A program made the translations under genes and the position numbers. Below the pieces are notes generated by a model that saw nothing but the letters and a program-made list of their open reading frames with translations, was not told where the DNA came from and searched no databases. From positions 1 to 45,069 of the forward strand of contig MELE01000126.1 in assembly GCA_001768615.1 (NCBI GenBank): a stretch of 45,069 nt of DNA. The letters are read 5' to 3'. The DNA is from Acidobacteria bacterium RIFCSPLOWO2_12_FULL_67_14b (lineage in GTDB: Bacteria > Acidobacteriota > Vicinamibacteria > Vicinamibacterales > UBA2999). Of this stretch, positions 33,032 to 42,190 are shown one piece after another; position 1 is the stretch's first letter, and each line of letters begins with the position of its first letter.

Positions 33032-33818
33032 CATCGCGCCTTTCACGCTCAGCAAGTGGTACTTCGACTGCGTGGCCCCCGACGGCCGCGTGGTCGTCGG
33101 GTATTGGGCGTCGCTCGCGTACCGCCGTCTCGCGTTCACCTGGCAGAACGTCGTTCTTTACCAGTCAGGTGAGCCGCCCGCCCGCCGATCGAGCCTCGCG
33201 CCGTCGCCCCCGCCCGACGTCGGCGCCGGCGCGATCACATGGCGCGCGCCGCCGTTGGGCTGCGTGATCGACGTCACGTCGCGGCAGCGGCCGATCGAGG
33301 CGCGACTGCTCGACGACAGTACCGGCGTCATCGAGTGGCGCGCCGAAGCCCCGGCCGCCGTCGTCTCTGTGGAGTTGTCTGGATTCCCGCCCGTGAAGGG
33401 CCCAGGATACGCCGAGCGCATGCTCCTCACGGTGCCTCCGTGGCGCCTGCCCATTCGCGAGCTTCGCTGGGGCCGCTGGCTCGACGCGGTCCCGAACCGC
33501 TCCGTCGTGTGGATTGACTGGCGCGGCGAGTCCGAGCGCACTTGGGTGTTCGTTGACGGAAAGACGTCGGCCCCCGCCGTCGTGACGGACGAAGGCGTGT
33601 CGGCCGGAGCCGTGAACGTCGTGGTCGGCGAGCACCACGTGCTCGAGACGCTGGCGTTCTCGCAGATCGCCGCAACGATTCCGTCTCTCCAGGCCGTTGT
33701 GCCGAAGGCCTTCCTCGCACTCCGCCAGACCCGGTGGTGCAGCAACGGCACGCTTCAGGAAGGAAACGCCGCGCCGCTCTGCGGCCGGGCGATCCACGAA
33801 GTGGTCGTGTTCCGGTGA
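32964..33818 (+). CDS. CrtC/AttH-like lipocalin-fold protein
   Basis: A protein of up to 284 residues. The recognisable part begins FTLSKWYFDCVAPDGRVVVGYWASL and includes GPGYAERMLLTVPPWRLPIRELRWGRW and VVWIDWRG, words that resemble hydroxyneurosporene synthase (carotenoid 1,2-hydratase, CrtC) and AttH proteins. No carotenoid genes are nearby, so an activity on another isoprenoid or lipid is as likely. The start is unclear: the only ATG (32964) lies 68 bases inside the hydrolase gene and adds an odd Arg/Ser-rich leader, while no ATG, GTG or TTG lies just before the conserved part. Confidence 0.65.
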   Translation: MATACRPEKFARRSSGSSGRRRSIAPFTLSKWYFDCVAPDGRVVVGYWASLAYRRLAFTWQNVVLYQSGEPPARRSSLAPSPPPDVGAGAITWRAPPLGCVIDVTSRQRPIEARLLDDSTGVIEWRAEAPAAVVSVELSGFPPVKGPGYAERMLLTVPPWRLPIRELRWGRWLDAVPNRSVVWIDWRGESERTWVFVDGKTSAPAVVTDEGVSAGAVNVVVGEHHVLETLAFSQIAATIPSLQAVVPKAFLALRQTRWCSNGTLQEGNAAPLCGRAIHEVVVFR

Positions 33819-33839
33819 TCCGCGCATGCGGATAACACG

Positions 33840-35753
33840 ATGAGCGCGCGCCTGGCGTACGCAGCTCTCTTCGTGCTGGCGCTGCCGGCGCTGCTCGTCG
33901 CATGGGCGATCCGCCTCGACACGGTGCTTGCACTCCCGGCATACGGATCGGTCGCACCTGGTGCGGGAGTGGCGATTGCCGGCCTGGCGCTGATGGCGGC
34001 GGCGACCAGAGATCTGTGGGTCCACGGGCGCGGCCTGCCGGCCAGCCCGTTTCCGCCGGAGCGGCTCGTCACGCGCGGCGTCTACCGCATCATCGCGCAC
34101 CCCATCTATCTCGGTGCGGTGCTCGTGGCGCTCGGCGTTTCGCTCGCCACGCGGTCGGCCGCAGGGTTGTGGATCGTCTCGCCGGTGCTCGCACTTGCGG
34201 TGGCCGCGTTCGTCATCGGCTTCGAGAGCGACTCCACGCGCCGCCGCTACGGCGCCCTGCCGGCGCCGCTGCTGAGACTGCCAGACGACTCGGACGCGCC
34301 GCCATCGGCCATCGAGCGCGCCGCCGTCTACGTGCTCGTGTTCCTGCCCTGGCTCGTTCTCTACATGGGGGTCGAGTATCTCGGAGTGCCGCCGGACGCG
34401 CGATCGACGTACTTCGCGTGGGACCGGTCGCTGCCGGTCATCCCGTGGACCGAGGCGGTCTACGCGGCGACCTATCCGTTCGTGTCCCTGGCGCCGCTCG
34501 CCGCCGCACGGAAGAGCGAACTGCGCCGCTATGCGCTCGGCGGGTTGTGGGCCACCGCGATCATCATTCCGCTCTACCTCCTGCTCCCCCTGGTGGCGCC
34601 GGCGAAGCCGGTTCCGGGCGAGGGACTTTGGCAAACGCTCATGACGTGGGAGCGGCAATACGATCGGCCGGTGACAGCCTTCCCCGCATTTCACGTCGTG
34701 TGGTCGTGTCTTGCGGCGCAGCTCTACACCGCGAGATGGCCGCGGCTGCGGTGGCTCGGGTGGCCGATCGTGGCGGCGCTGGCGGCAAGCTGCGTGACAA
34801 CGGGAATGCACGCCGCGGCCGACGTCGTCGCGGGTTTCGCGCTGTACGCTCTCGTCGCCTGTCGTGAGGCGGTCTGGCGGCGCGTGTGCGATGGAGCGGA
34901 GCACCTCGCGAATTCGTGGCGAGAGACCCGCATCGGCCCCGTTCGCCTGATGAGCCACGGGATCTACGCAGGCCTGGGCGTCACGGTGGGGCTGCTCATC
35001 GCCGGGGCGCTCGCCGGGAGCCAGAACCTCGGCTGGCTCGTCGCGATGGCGCTTCTGGCGGGGGTGCTCGGCGCCGGCCTGTGGGCACAGGTCGTGGAAG
35101 GGTCGCCGCAACTGCTGCGGCCGTTCGGCTACTTCGGTGCACCACTCACCGCCATCGTGGTGGCCCTCGTCGCCGGTTTCGTCGATGCGGACGCCTGGCT
35201 CATTCTCGTGGCGTTCGGCACGGGCGGTTGCTTCGCGCAAGCGATCGGGCGCATTCGCTGCCTGGTGCAGGGGTGCTGCCACGGCCGCGAGGCCCCCGAC
35301 GCGCTCGGGATCCGATACCGGCACCCGATGTCGCGAGTGGTGCGCTTGAGCGCGTTGGGCGGTCTGCCCCTGCATCCGACACCCCTCTACTCGATGGTCT
35401 GGATGGTGCTCGTCGGTCTTGTGCTCCTCCGCCTCTGGGCGCTCGCCGCGCCACTCCAGTTCATCGCGGGCACGTACTTCATCCTCGTCGGCCTGGGCCG
35501 CTTCGTCGAAGAACATTTCCGGGGCGAGCCGCAGACGTCGGTGATCGCCGGCCTGCGGCTTTACCAGTGGTTGGCGATCGCATTCGTGGCCGGTGGCGCC
35601 ATGCTGACGACGCTGGGGCCGACGGCGGCACCGGCGGCGGCGGCCTTCGATCCGCGCATCCTGCCGATCGCGCTGATCGTGGGCGCAATACACTACGTCG
35701 CCTATGGGGTGGACCTTCCGGGGTCGAACCGCAGGTATTCACGACTGCGGTGA
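33840..35753 (+). CDS. Three-domain membrane fusion: ICMT/PEMT-like, PAP2-like and Lgt-like
   Basis: A 637-residue polytopic membrane protein. Residues 1-150 resemble isoprenylcysteine/phospholipid methyltransferases: RGVYRIIAHPIYLG (79-92) and E129 in FVIGFESDSTRRRYG, the SAM-binding end. Residues 160-350 resemble PAP2/inositol-phosphoceramide-synthase phosphotransferases: YDRPVTAFPAFHVVWS (R276, H285) and TTGMHAAADVVAG (H324, D328). Residues 380-600 resemble Lgt: GRIRCLVQGCCHGRE (from G470), HPTPLY (512-517) and GRFVEEHFRGEPQTS (553-567). All three active-site sets look intact, although the Lgt signature is diverged. It starts 21 bases after the CrtC-like gene. A combined lipid headgroup or protein-lipidation role is inferred; no single known protein has this plan to my knowledge. 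Confidence 0.85.
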   Translation: MSARLAYAALFVLALPALLVAWAIRLDTVLALPAYGSVAPGAGVAIAGLALMAAATRDLWVHGRGLPASPFPPERLVTRGVYRIIAHPIYLGAVLVALGVSLATRSAAGLWIVSPVLALAVAAFVIGFESDSTRRRYGALPAPLLRLPDDSDAPPSAIERAAVYVLVFLPWLVLYMGVEYLGVPPDARSTYFAWDRSLPVIPWTEAVYAATYPFVSLAPLAAARKSELRRYALGGLWATAIIIPLYLLLPLVAPAKPVPGEGLWQTLMTWERQYDRPVTAFPAFHVVWSCLAAQLYTARWPRLRWLGWPIVAALAASCVTTGMHAAADVVAGFALYALVACREAVWRRVCDGAEHLANSWRETRIGPVRLMSHGIYAGLGVTVGLLIAGALAGSQNLGWLVAMALLAGVLGAGLWAQVVEGSPQLLRPFGYFGAPLTAIVVALVAGFVDADAWLILVAFGTGGCFAQAIGRIRCLVQGCCHGREAPDALGIRYRHPMSRVVRLSALGGLPLHPTPLYSMVWMVLVGLVLLRLWALAAPLQFIAGTYFILVGLGRFVEEHFRGEPQTSVIAGLRLYQWLAIAFVAGGAMLTTLGPTAAPAAAAFDPRILPIALIVGAIHYVAYGVDLPGSNRRYSRLR

Positions 35754-35837
35754 GGGATCACGCGATGCGATATTTCTTTTCAGTGGCGTATTTTGGAGCC
35801 TGGCGCATGGGGGGCGGTGCGTGCTCGTCATGCATCC

Positions 35838-36065
35838 GTGCTGCACCGTGTCTTCGCCATTCTCGGTGTGTTGATCGCTGCGTCCGGGATCTTGATGGCT
35901 CTCTGGTTCCTCCAGGGGTCCGAGCAGGCAAGGGGGTCAGGGCCATTTGCCGGGCTCGGAGAACTGGTTGTCGCGGCGATGTCGATCGTCATCGCCGCAT
36001 TTGGTGCATGTCTCTTCGGCATCTGGGCGTTCGCCAGACTCGCAGGGTTCGGCCGCGGTAGATGA
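35838..36065 (+). CDS. Small membrane protein with two helices
   Basis: About 75 residues from a GTG start (VLHRVFAILGVLIAASGILMALWFLQG), with a second helix LVVAAMSIVIAAFGACLFGIWAFARLAG. A TTG at 35793 would give 90 residues. I recognise no family. Its stop overlaps the start of the downstream methyltransferase as ATGA, which is evidence that it is translated. It may be an accessory subunit of the neighbouring membrane enzyme. Confidence 0.6.
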   Translation: MLHRVFAILGVLIAASGILMALWFLQGSEQARGSGPFAGLGELVVAAMSIVIAAFGACLFGIWAFARLAGFGRGR

Positions 36066-36748
36066 ACGTCCCGGGAAGGGGTGCCATGCCAGGGTCTGGA
36101 AGCTTCTACGAACGTCGCGTCTTCCCGTGGCTCAACGACAAGCTGACCGCCGGTCCGGAGCTCATGCGGATTCGCGCGGACGCCCTGGCCGCAGCCACCG
36201 GCCGCGTCCTCGAGATTGGATTCGGCAGCGGCCCGAACCTGGCGCACTATCCGGCCGCCGTCGAGTCCCTTGTCGCGATCGAGCCGAATGTTGGGATGCA
36301 GGCCCGTGCGGCGGCGCACATCCGGCAGTCCAGAATCCCGGTCACGACGGTCGTCGGCCGGGCGGAAACGCTGCCCGTTCCGGATCGCAGCATCGACACC
36401 GCGGTGAGCACCCTGACGCTCTGCACCGTGTCGGATCCCGGACGCACGCTCGCCGAGCTGCGCCGCGTGCTGCGCGACGATGGGCGGCTGATCGTGATGG
36501 AACACGGGTTATCCGAAGAACCCGGCGTCGCCCGCTGGCAAGGGCGGCTGAATGGCCTTCAGAACGTCGTGGCGTGCGGGTGCAACCTCAACCGGCCGAT
36601 TGCCGACCTGGTCGAGCGCGCCGGGTTTCGATTCGAGACTCTTCGGAAGTTCTACGTCCCGAACGTCCCGCGAACCCATGGATGGTTCAGCGTGGGCGTC
36701 GCCCGGCCACTGACCGCCGAACCTGGCGCTGGGGCGAGGGAGATTTGA
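36062..36748 (+). CDS. Class I SAM-dependent methyltransferase (UbiE/phospholipid methyltransferase-like)
   Basis: A 228-residue methyltransferase. SAM motif I is VLEIGFGSGPNLAHYP (49-64), followed by VAIEPNVGM, TVVGRAETLPVPDRSIDTAVSTLTLCTVSDP and LRRVLRDDGRLIVMEHG. The layout YERRVFPWLNDKLTAG and the cysteine pair in VVACGCNLNRP resemble the METTL7/PmtA-like lipid methyltransferases. It is coupled to the small membrane protein. The last codons (GAREI) and the TGA lie in a fragment of the 235-bp element, so the C-terminus was probably altered by an insertion. Confidence 0.88.
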   Translation: MNVPGRGAMPGSGSFYERRVFPWLNDKLTAGPELMRIRADALAAATGRVLEIGFGSGPNLAHYPAAVESLVAIEPNVGMQARAAAHIRQSRIPVTTVVGRAETLPVPDRSIDTAVSTLTLCTVSDPGRTLAELRRVLRDDGRLIVMEHGLSEEPGVARWQGRLNGLQNVVACGCNLNRPIADLVERAGFRFETLRKFYVPNVPRTHGWFSVGVARPLTAEPGAGAREI

Positions 36749-36798
36749 CCGGCGAGACGAGAGCTCACGCCGGGAGACACCTCCCCGCGCGTAACCGC
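36735..36798. repeat. Fragment of the 235-bp element (copy C)
   Basis: CGAGGGAGATTTGACCG followed by GAGCTCACGCCGGGAGAC and a terminal-repeat-like end (CTCCCCGCGCGTAA). It matches part of the core and one terminus of copies A and B with an internal deletion. It contributes the stop codon of the upstream methyltransferase. Confidence 0.72.
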
Positions 36799-36802
36799 AG
36801 CG

Positions 36803-36825
36803 GGACAAACCTCGGAGGTTTGTCC
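36803..36825. repeat. GACAAACC-type palindrome, copy 5
   Basis: GGACAAACCT-CGG-AGGTTTGTCC, between the element fragment and the NUDIX gene, 26 bases before its ATG. Confidence 0.88.
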
Positions 36826-36851
36826 CCACCACCGTCGGTTAGAGTTATCGA

Positions 36852-37385
36852 ATGGAGAGTCGCAAGGGCACTTTGGTCGCGCGTGGCGTTGTTCACACGG
36901 GACGCATCCTTCGCCTGGAGGTCGATCGCGTGAAGCTGCCCGGCAGCCACACAATCGACATGGAGATCGTGCGACACCCGGGATCGGTCGTGCTGCTGCC
37001 GATTCCCGAGCCCGGCGCGATCATCCTGATCCGCCAATATCGCTACACGATCGATCGTTGGATTTGGGAGCTGCCGGCCGGCAGTCTCAAGCCGGGTGAA
37101 AACCCGGACGAAGCCGCGGCGCGCGAATGCGAAGAGGAAATCGGGTTGGCACCCGGAAAGGTCACGCGCCTGCGCGGGTACTACCCCACCCCCGGCTTCT
37201 GCGATGAGTTGATGACCTACTACCGCTGCGAAGACCTGCGCGCGCCTGCGCCCGGCTCAGCCGCGCAGAAAGATGACGACGAGGAGATCGAGCCGCACAC
37301 GTTCACCCTGGACGATGCTCGCGCTCTGGTCGCTTCGGGAGAAATCGTCGACCTCAAGACGCTGGCGGGACTAACACTCGTATAG
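36852..37385 (+). CDS. NUDIX hydrolase, ADP-ribose pyrophosphatase-like
   Basis: A 177-residue NUDIX hydrolase. The NUDIX box is complete, G77-x5-E83-x7-REUxEExGU in GSLKPGENPDEAAARECEEEIGL, and LRGYYPTPGFCDELMTYY after it is typical of ADP-ribose or nucleotide-sugar pyrophosphatases. The ATG at 36852 follows two inserted repeats, so its native promoter may have been displaced. It is convergent with lon. A diverged second copy of its C-terminal end follows at 37424-37507. Confidence 0.93.
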   Translation: MESRKGTLVARGVVHTGRILRLEVDRVKLPGSHTIDMEIVRHPGSVVLLPIPEPGAIILIRQYRYTIDRWIWELPAGSLKPGENPDEAAARECEEEIGLAPGKVTRLRGYYPTPGFCDELMTYYRCEDLRAPAPGSAAQKDDDEEIEPHTFTLDDARALVASGEIVDLKTLAGLTLV

Positions 37386-37424
37386 CAAAGCCGCCCGGAG
37401 CGCATCGCGCGGTGGCGTCCGGAC

Positions 37425-39908
<2,484 letters not shown>

Positions 39909-39936
39909 GTGGTCGCCCTCCCGGGCGAAGTGCAAG

Positions 39937-39982
39937 GCAGAAGGCTGAAGGCAGAATGTTTCTTCTGCCTTGTGCCTTCTGC
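39937..39982. repeat. Long inverted repeat upstream of lon
   Basis: GCAGAAGGC-TG-AAGGCAGAA pairs with TTCTGCCTT-GT-GCCTTCTGC around a six-base loop, two 9-bp helices separated by a 2x2 internal loop. It lies 29 bases upstream of the lon start and is made of GCAGAAG/GCCTTCT words. It may fold in the lon leader; regulation is not proven. Confidence 0.7.
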
Positions 39983-40018
39983 ATTGTGCCTTCGATAGTG
40001 AGCCGGAGGCGGGAACCC

Positions 40019-40045
40019 ACAGGCCCCGCCACCGGCGGAGCCTGT
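40019..40045 (-). terminator. Hairpin downstream of the dksA-like gene
   Basis: ACAGGC-CCGCC and GGCGG-GCCTGT arms (12 bases with one mismatch) around a three-base loop, 22 bases after the stop of the dksA-like gene. There is no T-tract. Confidence 0.5.
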
Positions 40046-40066
40046 GTTACTTAGGACGCCGGGGTG

Positions 40067-40525
40067 CTATCCGCGCATGTCGAAGCCGAGGCTGGACGAA
40101 CCGCGGCGCGCCTGGATACGTTCGCGCTGCTGGGCCATCTCGCGCGCCTCCTCGCAGTCCTTGCACCGGACCGCGAAGGGCAGCGCGCGCAGCCGGGGCT
40201 GGGCGATCTCTTCGCCGCACTCGAAGCAGTGACCGTAGGTCCCTTCCTCGAGCCGCGCGAGCGCTTCGTTGATCTTGTTCAGCGTTTCCGCCTTCATCTG
40301 GATGAGGGCGAACTCGATGTCTTCCTGGATGTCGACCTCGGAGGTCTCACCCGGATCGAGGACCTCGCGGTCCTTTTCGGAACCCTCGGCGCGAACATCG
40401 CGGATCTTTCCCTGAACCTCGTTCAGGATCTCGCGCTGACGCTCGATCAGCATCCGCTTCAATTCGTCGTAACGTGCCCCTGTTGGTGCGTCCGTTACCG
40501 CCACACTCTTCTTCTTGGCTGCCAT
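40067..40525 (-). CDS. DksA/TraR-family zinc-finger protein
   Basis: A 152-residue DksA-like protein that would bind RNA polymerase through the secondary channel. It has an N-terminal coiled coil (YDELKRMLIERQREILNEVQGKIRD), acidic residues at its tip region (DPGETSEVDIQED), and a four-cysteine zinc finger, CFEC then CKDC. The start is ATG at 40525 (MAAKKKSV); an upstream ATG at 40582 would add 19 residues. Many bacteria use DksA with ppGpp, and a RelA/SpoT enzyme is encoded 2-4 kb away. Confidence 0.92.
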   Translation of the reverse strand: MAAKKKSVAVTDAPTGARYDELKRMLIERQREILNEVQGKIRDVRAEGSEKDREVLDPGETSEVDIQEDIEFALIQMKAETLNKINEALARLEEGTYGHCFECGEEIAQPRLRALPFAVRCKDCEEAREMAQQRERIQARRGSSSLGFDMRG

Positions 40526-40946
40526 GACTTCAGCCGCTCCCTTCCATCGCCCTTCCTTAAGGGCGCCTATGATTGCCCGCACTTGGTTGCAGCTTTCTAA
40601 GCAAGAGCGATGCCTATGAATCCAGCCGAACCCGAACGCCGAAAAACCGATATGAGCGATGGAAAGGATGACTGGGGGTATTAAGCGGTAGGGCTTGGTG
40701 GTGCGGCCGTCGAGCCTGTCTAGGGCCTGCCCCTCCCCGGTCTTCCATGTCTATCGCGTTTACCCACAGAGACTTACTCCGCCTCTGCCTTACCCGATTT
40801 CCGCGGTCCGAACACCGTTCACTGGTGATTAGACGCCGGAGAGCCGTTTTGGGTTCGCCCGTCCTCTGTCACTTATCGGGGACACCCGGAAACCGGGAAA
40901 AGGTAGCACGGGCAGCCACACTGTGGCAACAATTACACGGTAAGCC
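40526..40946. other. 421-base region without a recognised gene
   Basis: The region between the divergent dksA-like gene and the Cys-rich protein gene. I see hairpins CAGAG...CTCTG (near 40779-40799), CACC-GTTCACT-GGTG (near 40816-40830) and CCCGG-AAA-CCGGG (near 40887-40899), and the sequence has fewer repeats than other spacers. It could hold a structured RNA, but it does not match any RNA class I can identify (tmRNA, RNase P, 4.5S and 6S were considered). Confidence 0.4.
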
Positions 40947-41573
40947 ATGCACTGCCCGCTCTGTCACAAGCGCCCCACCAAGCGGGCCTGCCCGGCTCTC
41001 CGGCAGGACATCTGCGCCACCTGCTGCGCCACCAAGCGGCTGGTGGAGATCTCCTGCCCGGCCGATTGCACCTATTTGCAGTCCGGGCAAAAACACCCGG
41101 CCGCTGTGGTCAAGCGGCAGATCGATCGCGACGTCACGGCGCTGATGGCCACGCTCGGCCGCGTCTCCGAGGAGCAACTGCAGCTCTTCTTCCTCCTGCA
41201 GTCGATCATCCTCGGCTACAAGCCCGACGGCCTGGCGCGGCTGGTCGACAGTGATGTCGCCCTGGCCACAGGCGCCCTCGCCTCGTCCCTCGAGACGGCG
41301 AGCCGCGGCGTCATCTACGAGGAATCCACATCGTCCATGCCGGCAGAGTCCCTGCGGCGGGAGCTCAAGGGCTTGATCGAAGAAGTCACGAAACACGGCG
41401 GGGCTCGGGCCGAGCGCGAGGTCGCCGTCGTGCTGCGCGGCATCGAGCGCGGCGCCCGGCACGAAGGGAGCGAGCTTCCAGACGGGCCCACCAGCTACCT
41501 CGAGCTCGCGGGCCGGATTCTCCGGCAACAGCCACCGGCCCCGGCCCAGCCAGGGCGGATTATCGGGGTCTGA
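40947..41573 (+). CDS. Cysteine-rich zinc-binding protein of unknown function
   Basis: A 208-residue protein. The N-terminal 45 residues contain about nine cysteines in CPLCHKRPTKRACPALRQDICATCC and EISCPADCTYL, a pattern that would bind two zinc ions and that I have seen at the start of otherwise uncharacterised proteins. The rest is mainly helical (LQLFFLLQSIILGYKPDGLARL) with no catalytic motif. The stop codon lies within the palindrome GGGGTCTGACCCC. The ribosomal gene rpmB follows but has its own promoter-like sequence. Confidence 0.75.
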   Translation: MHCPLCHKRPTKRACPALRQDICATCCATKRLVEISCPADCTYLQSGQKHPAAVVKRQIDRDVTALMATLGRVSEEQLQLFFLLQSIILGYKPDGLARLVDSDVALATGALASSLETASRGVIYEESTSSMPAESLRRELKGLIEEVTKHGGARAEREVAVVLRGIERGARHEGSELPDGPTSYLELAGRILRQQPPAPAQPGRIIGV

Positions 41574-41578
41574 CCCCG
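41564..41578. repeat. CGGGGTC-T-GACCCCG palindrome carrying a stop codon
   Basis: Its central TGA (41571-41573) ends the Cys-rich protein with residues GV, exactly as the same word ends bioY at 15088-15090. Confidence 0.82.
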
Positions 41579-41586
41579 TCGTACGG

Positions 41587-41592
41587 TAGAAT
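41587..41592 (+). promoter_or_regulatory. Predicted -10 element of rpmB
   Basis: TAGAAT about 27 bases ahead of the rpmB ATG; no good -35 box because the palindrome occupies that position. GAGGAG provides the ribosome binding site. Confidence 0.4.
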
Positions 41593-41618
41593 ATTGGTTT
41601 CCCTGAGGAGCTCCTGCA

Positions 41619-41810
41619 ATGGCAATGCGCTGTGAAATCTGTGGCAAGGGTCCGGTGGTTGGCCGCCGCGTCTCGCACGCCCACAACGTCCGCCCCCGCC
41701 GCTTCGAGCCGAACCTGCAAACGGTCCGCGCGGTCGTCAACGGCGCGAACAAGCGCGTCAAGGTCTGCACGCGCTGCATCCGCTCCAGCAAGATCGTCAA
41801 AGCCGCGTGA
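41619..41810 (+). CDS. rpmB: 50S ribosomal protein L28
   Basis: A 63-residue ribosomal protein. MAMRCEICGKGP ... HAHNVRPRRFEPNLQTVRA ... KVCTRCIRS matches L28. It has both CxxC pairs (C5/C8 region and CTRC), so it is the zinc-binding form. Its stop overlaps the start of the RidA gene. Confidence 0.97.
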   Translation: MAMRCEICGKGPVVGRRVSHAHNVRPRRFEPNLQTVRAVVNGANKRVKVCTRCIRSSKIVKAA

Positions 41811-42190
41811 TGCGCGAGCTCGTCACGGCCGCCGGCGCGGCCAAGGCCATCGGACCCTACTCGCCCGCGCTCAAGGCCGGGAACCTGCTGTTCTTGTCGG
41901 GGTCGATTCCCCTCGATCCGGCGTCTGGCCAGGTCGTGGCCGGAGACATCACGGACCAGACCCGCCGGGTCATGGAGAACATCAAAGCGCTACTTTCCGC
42001 AGCGGGTGCGGATTTTTCCGCGGTCGTGCGGACCACCGTCTTCATGGTCGATCTGGCCGAGTTCGCCGCCATGAACGAGGTCTACGCCGGCTACTTCACC
42101 GCCCCCTACCCGGCGCGGTCGACCGTCCAGGTCGTGAAGCTCCCGAAAGACGTGCGCGTCGAAATCGACGTCATCGCCGTTCTGGCATAG
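41810..42190 (+). CDS. ridA: RidA-family enamine/imine deaminase
   Basis: A 126-residue RidA (YjgF/YER057c/UK114) protein that hydrolyses reactive 2-aminoacrylate and related imines. Family words are AIGPYSPALKAGNLLFLSGSIPLDPASG, TDQTRRVMENIKALL, VVRTTVFMVDLAEFAAMNEVYAGYF and PARSTVQVVKLPKDVRVEID with the arginine that binds carboxylate. ATG at 41810 is used (GTG at 41807 also fits). The 3' end overlaps the convergent RelA/SpoT gene by 20 bases. Confidence 0.95.
   Translation: MRELVTAAGAAKAIGPYSPALKAGNLLFLSGSIPLDPASGQVVAGDITDQTRRVMENIKALLSAAGADFSAVVRTTVFMVDLAEFAAMNEVYAGYFTAPYPARSTVQVVKLPKDVRVEIDVIAVLA

Noticed and set aside
33840-35753. The fusion protein as a frameshift or assembly artefact joining three genes
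   Set aside because: A single frame continues through all three parts without rare codons or a composition break, so a true fusion is the simpler reading, though a check in relatives is needed.
40583-40946. 6S RNA, tmRNA, 4.5S RNA or RNase P RNA in the long spacer
   Set aside because: None of the conserved cores or characteristic folds could be found on either strand.
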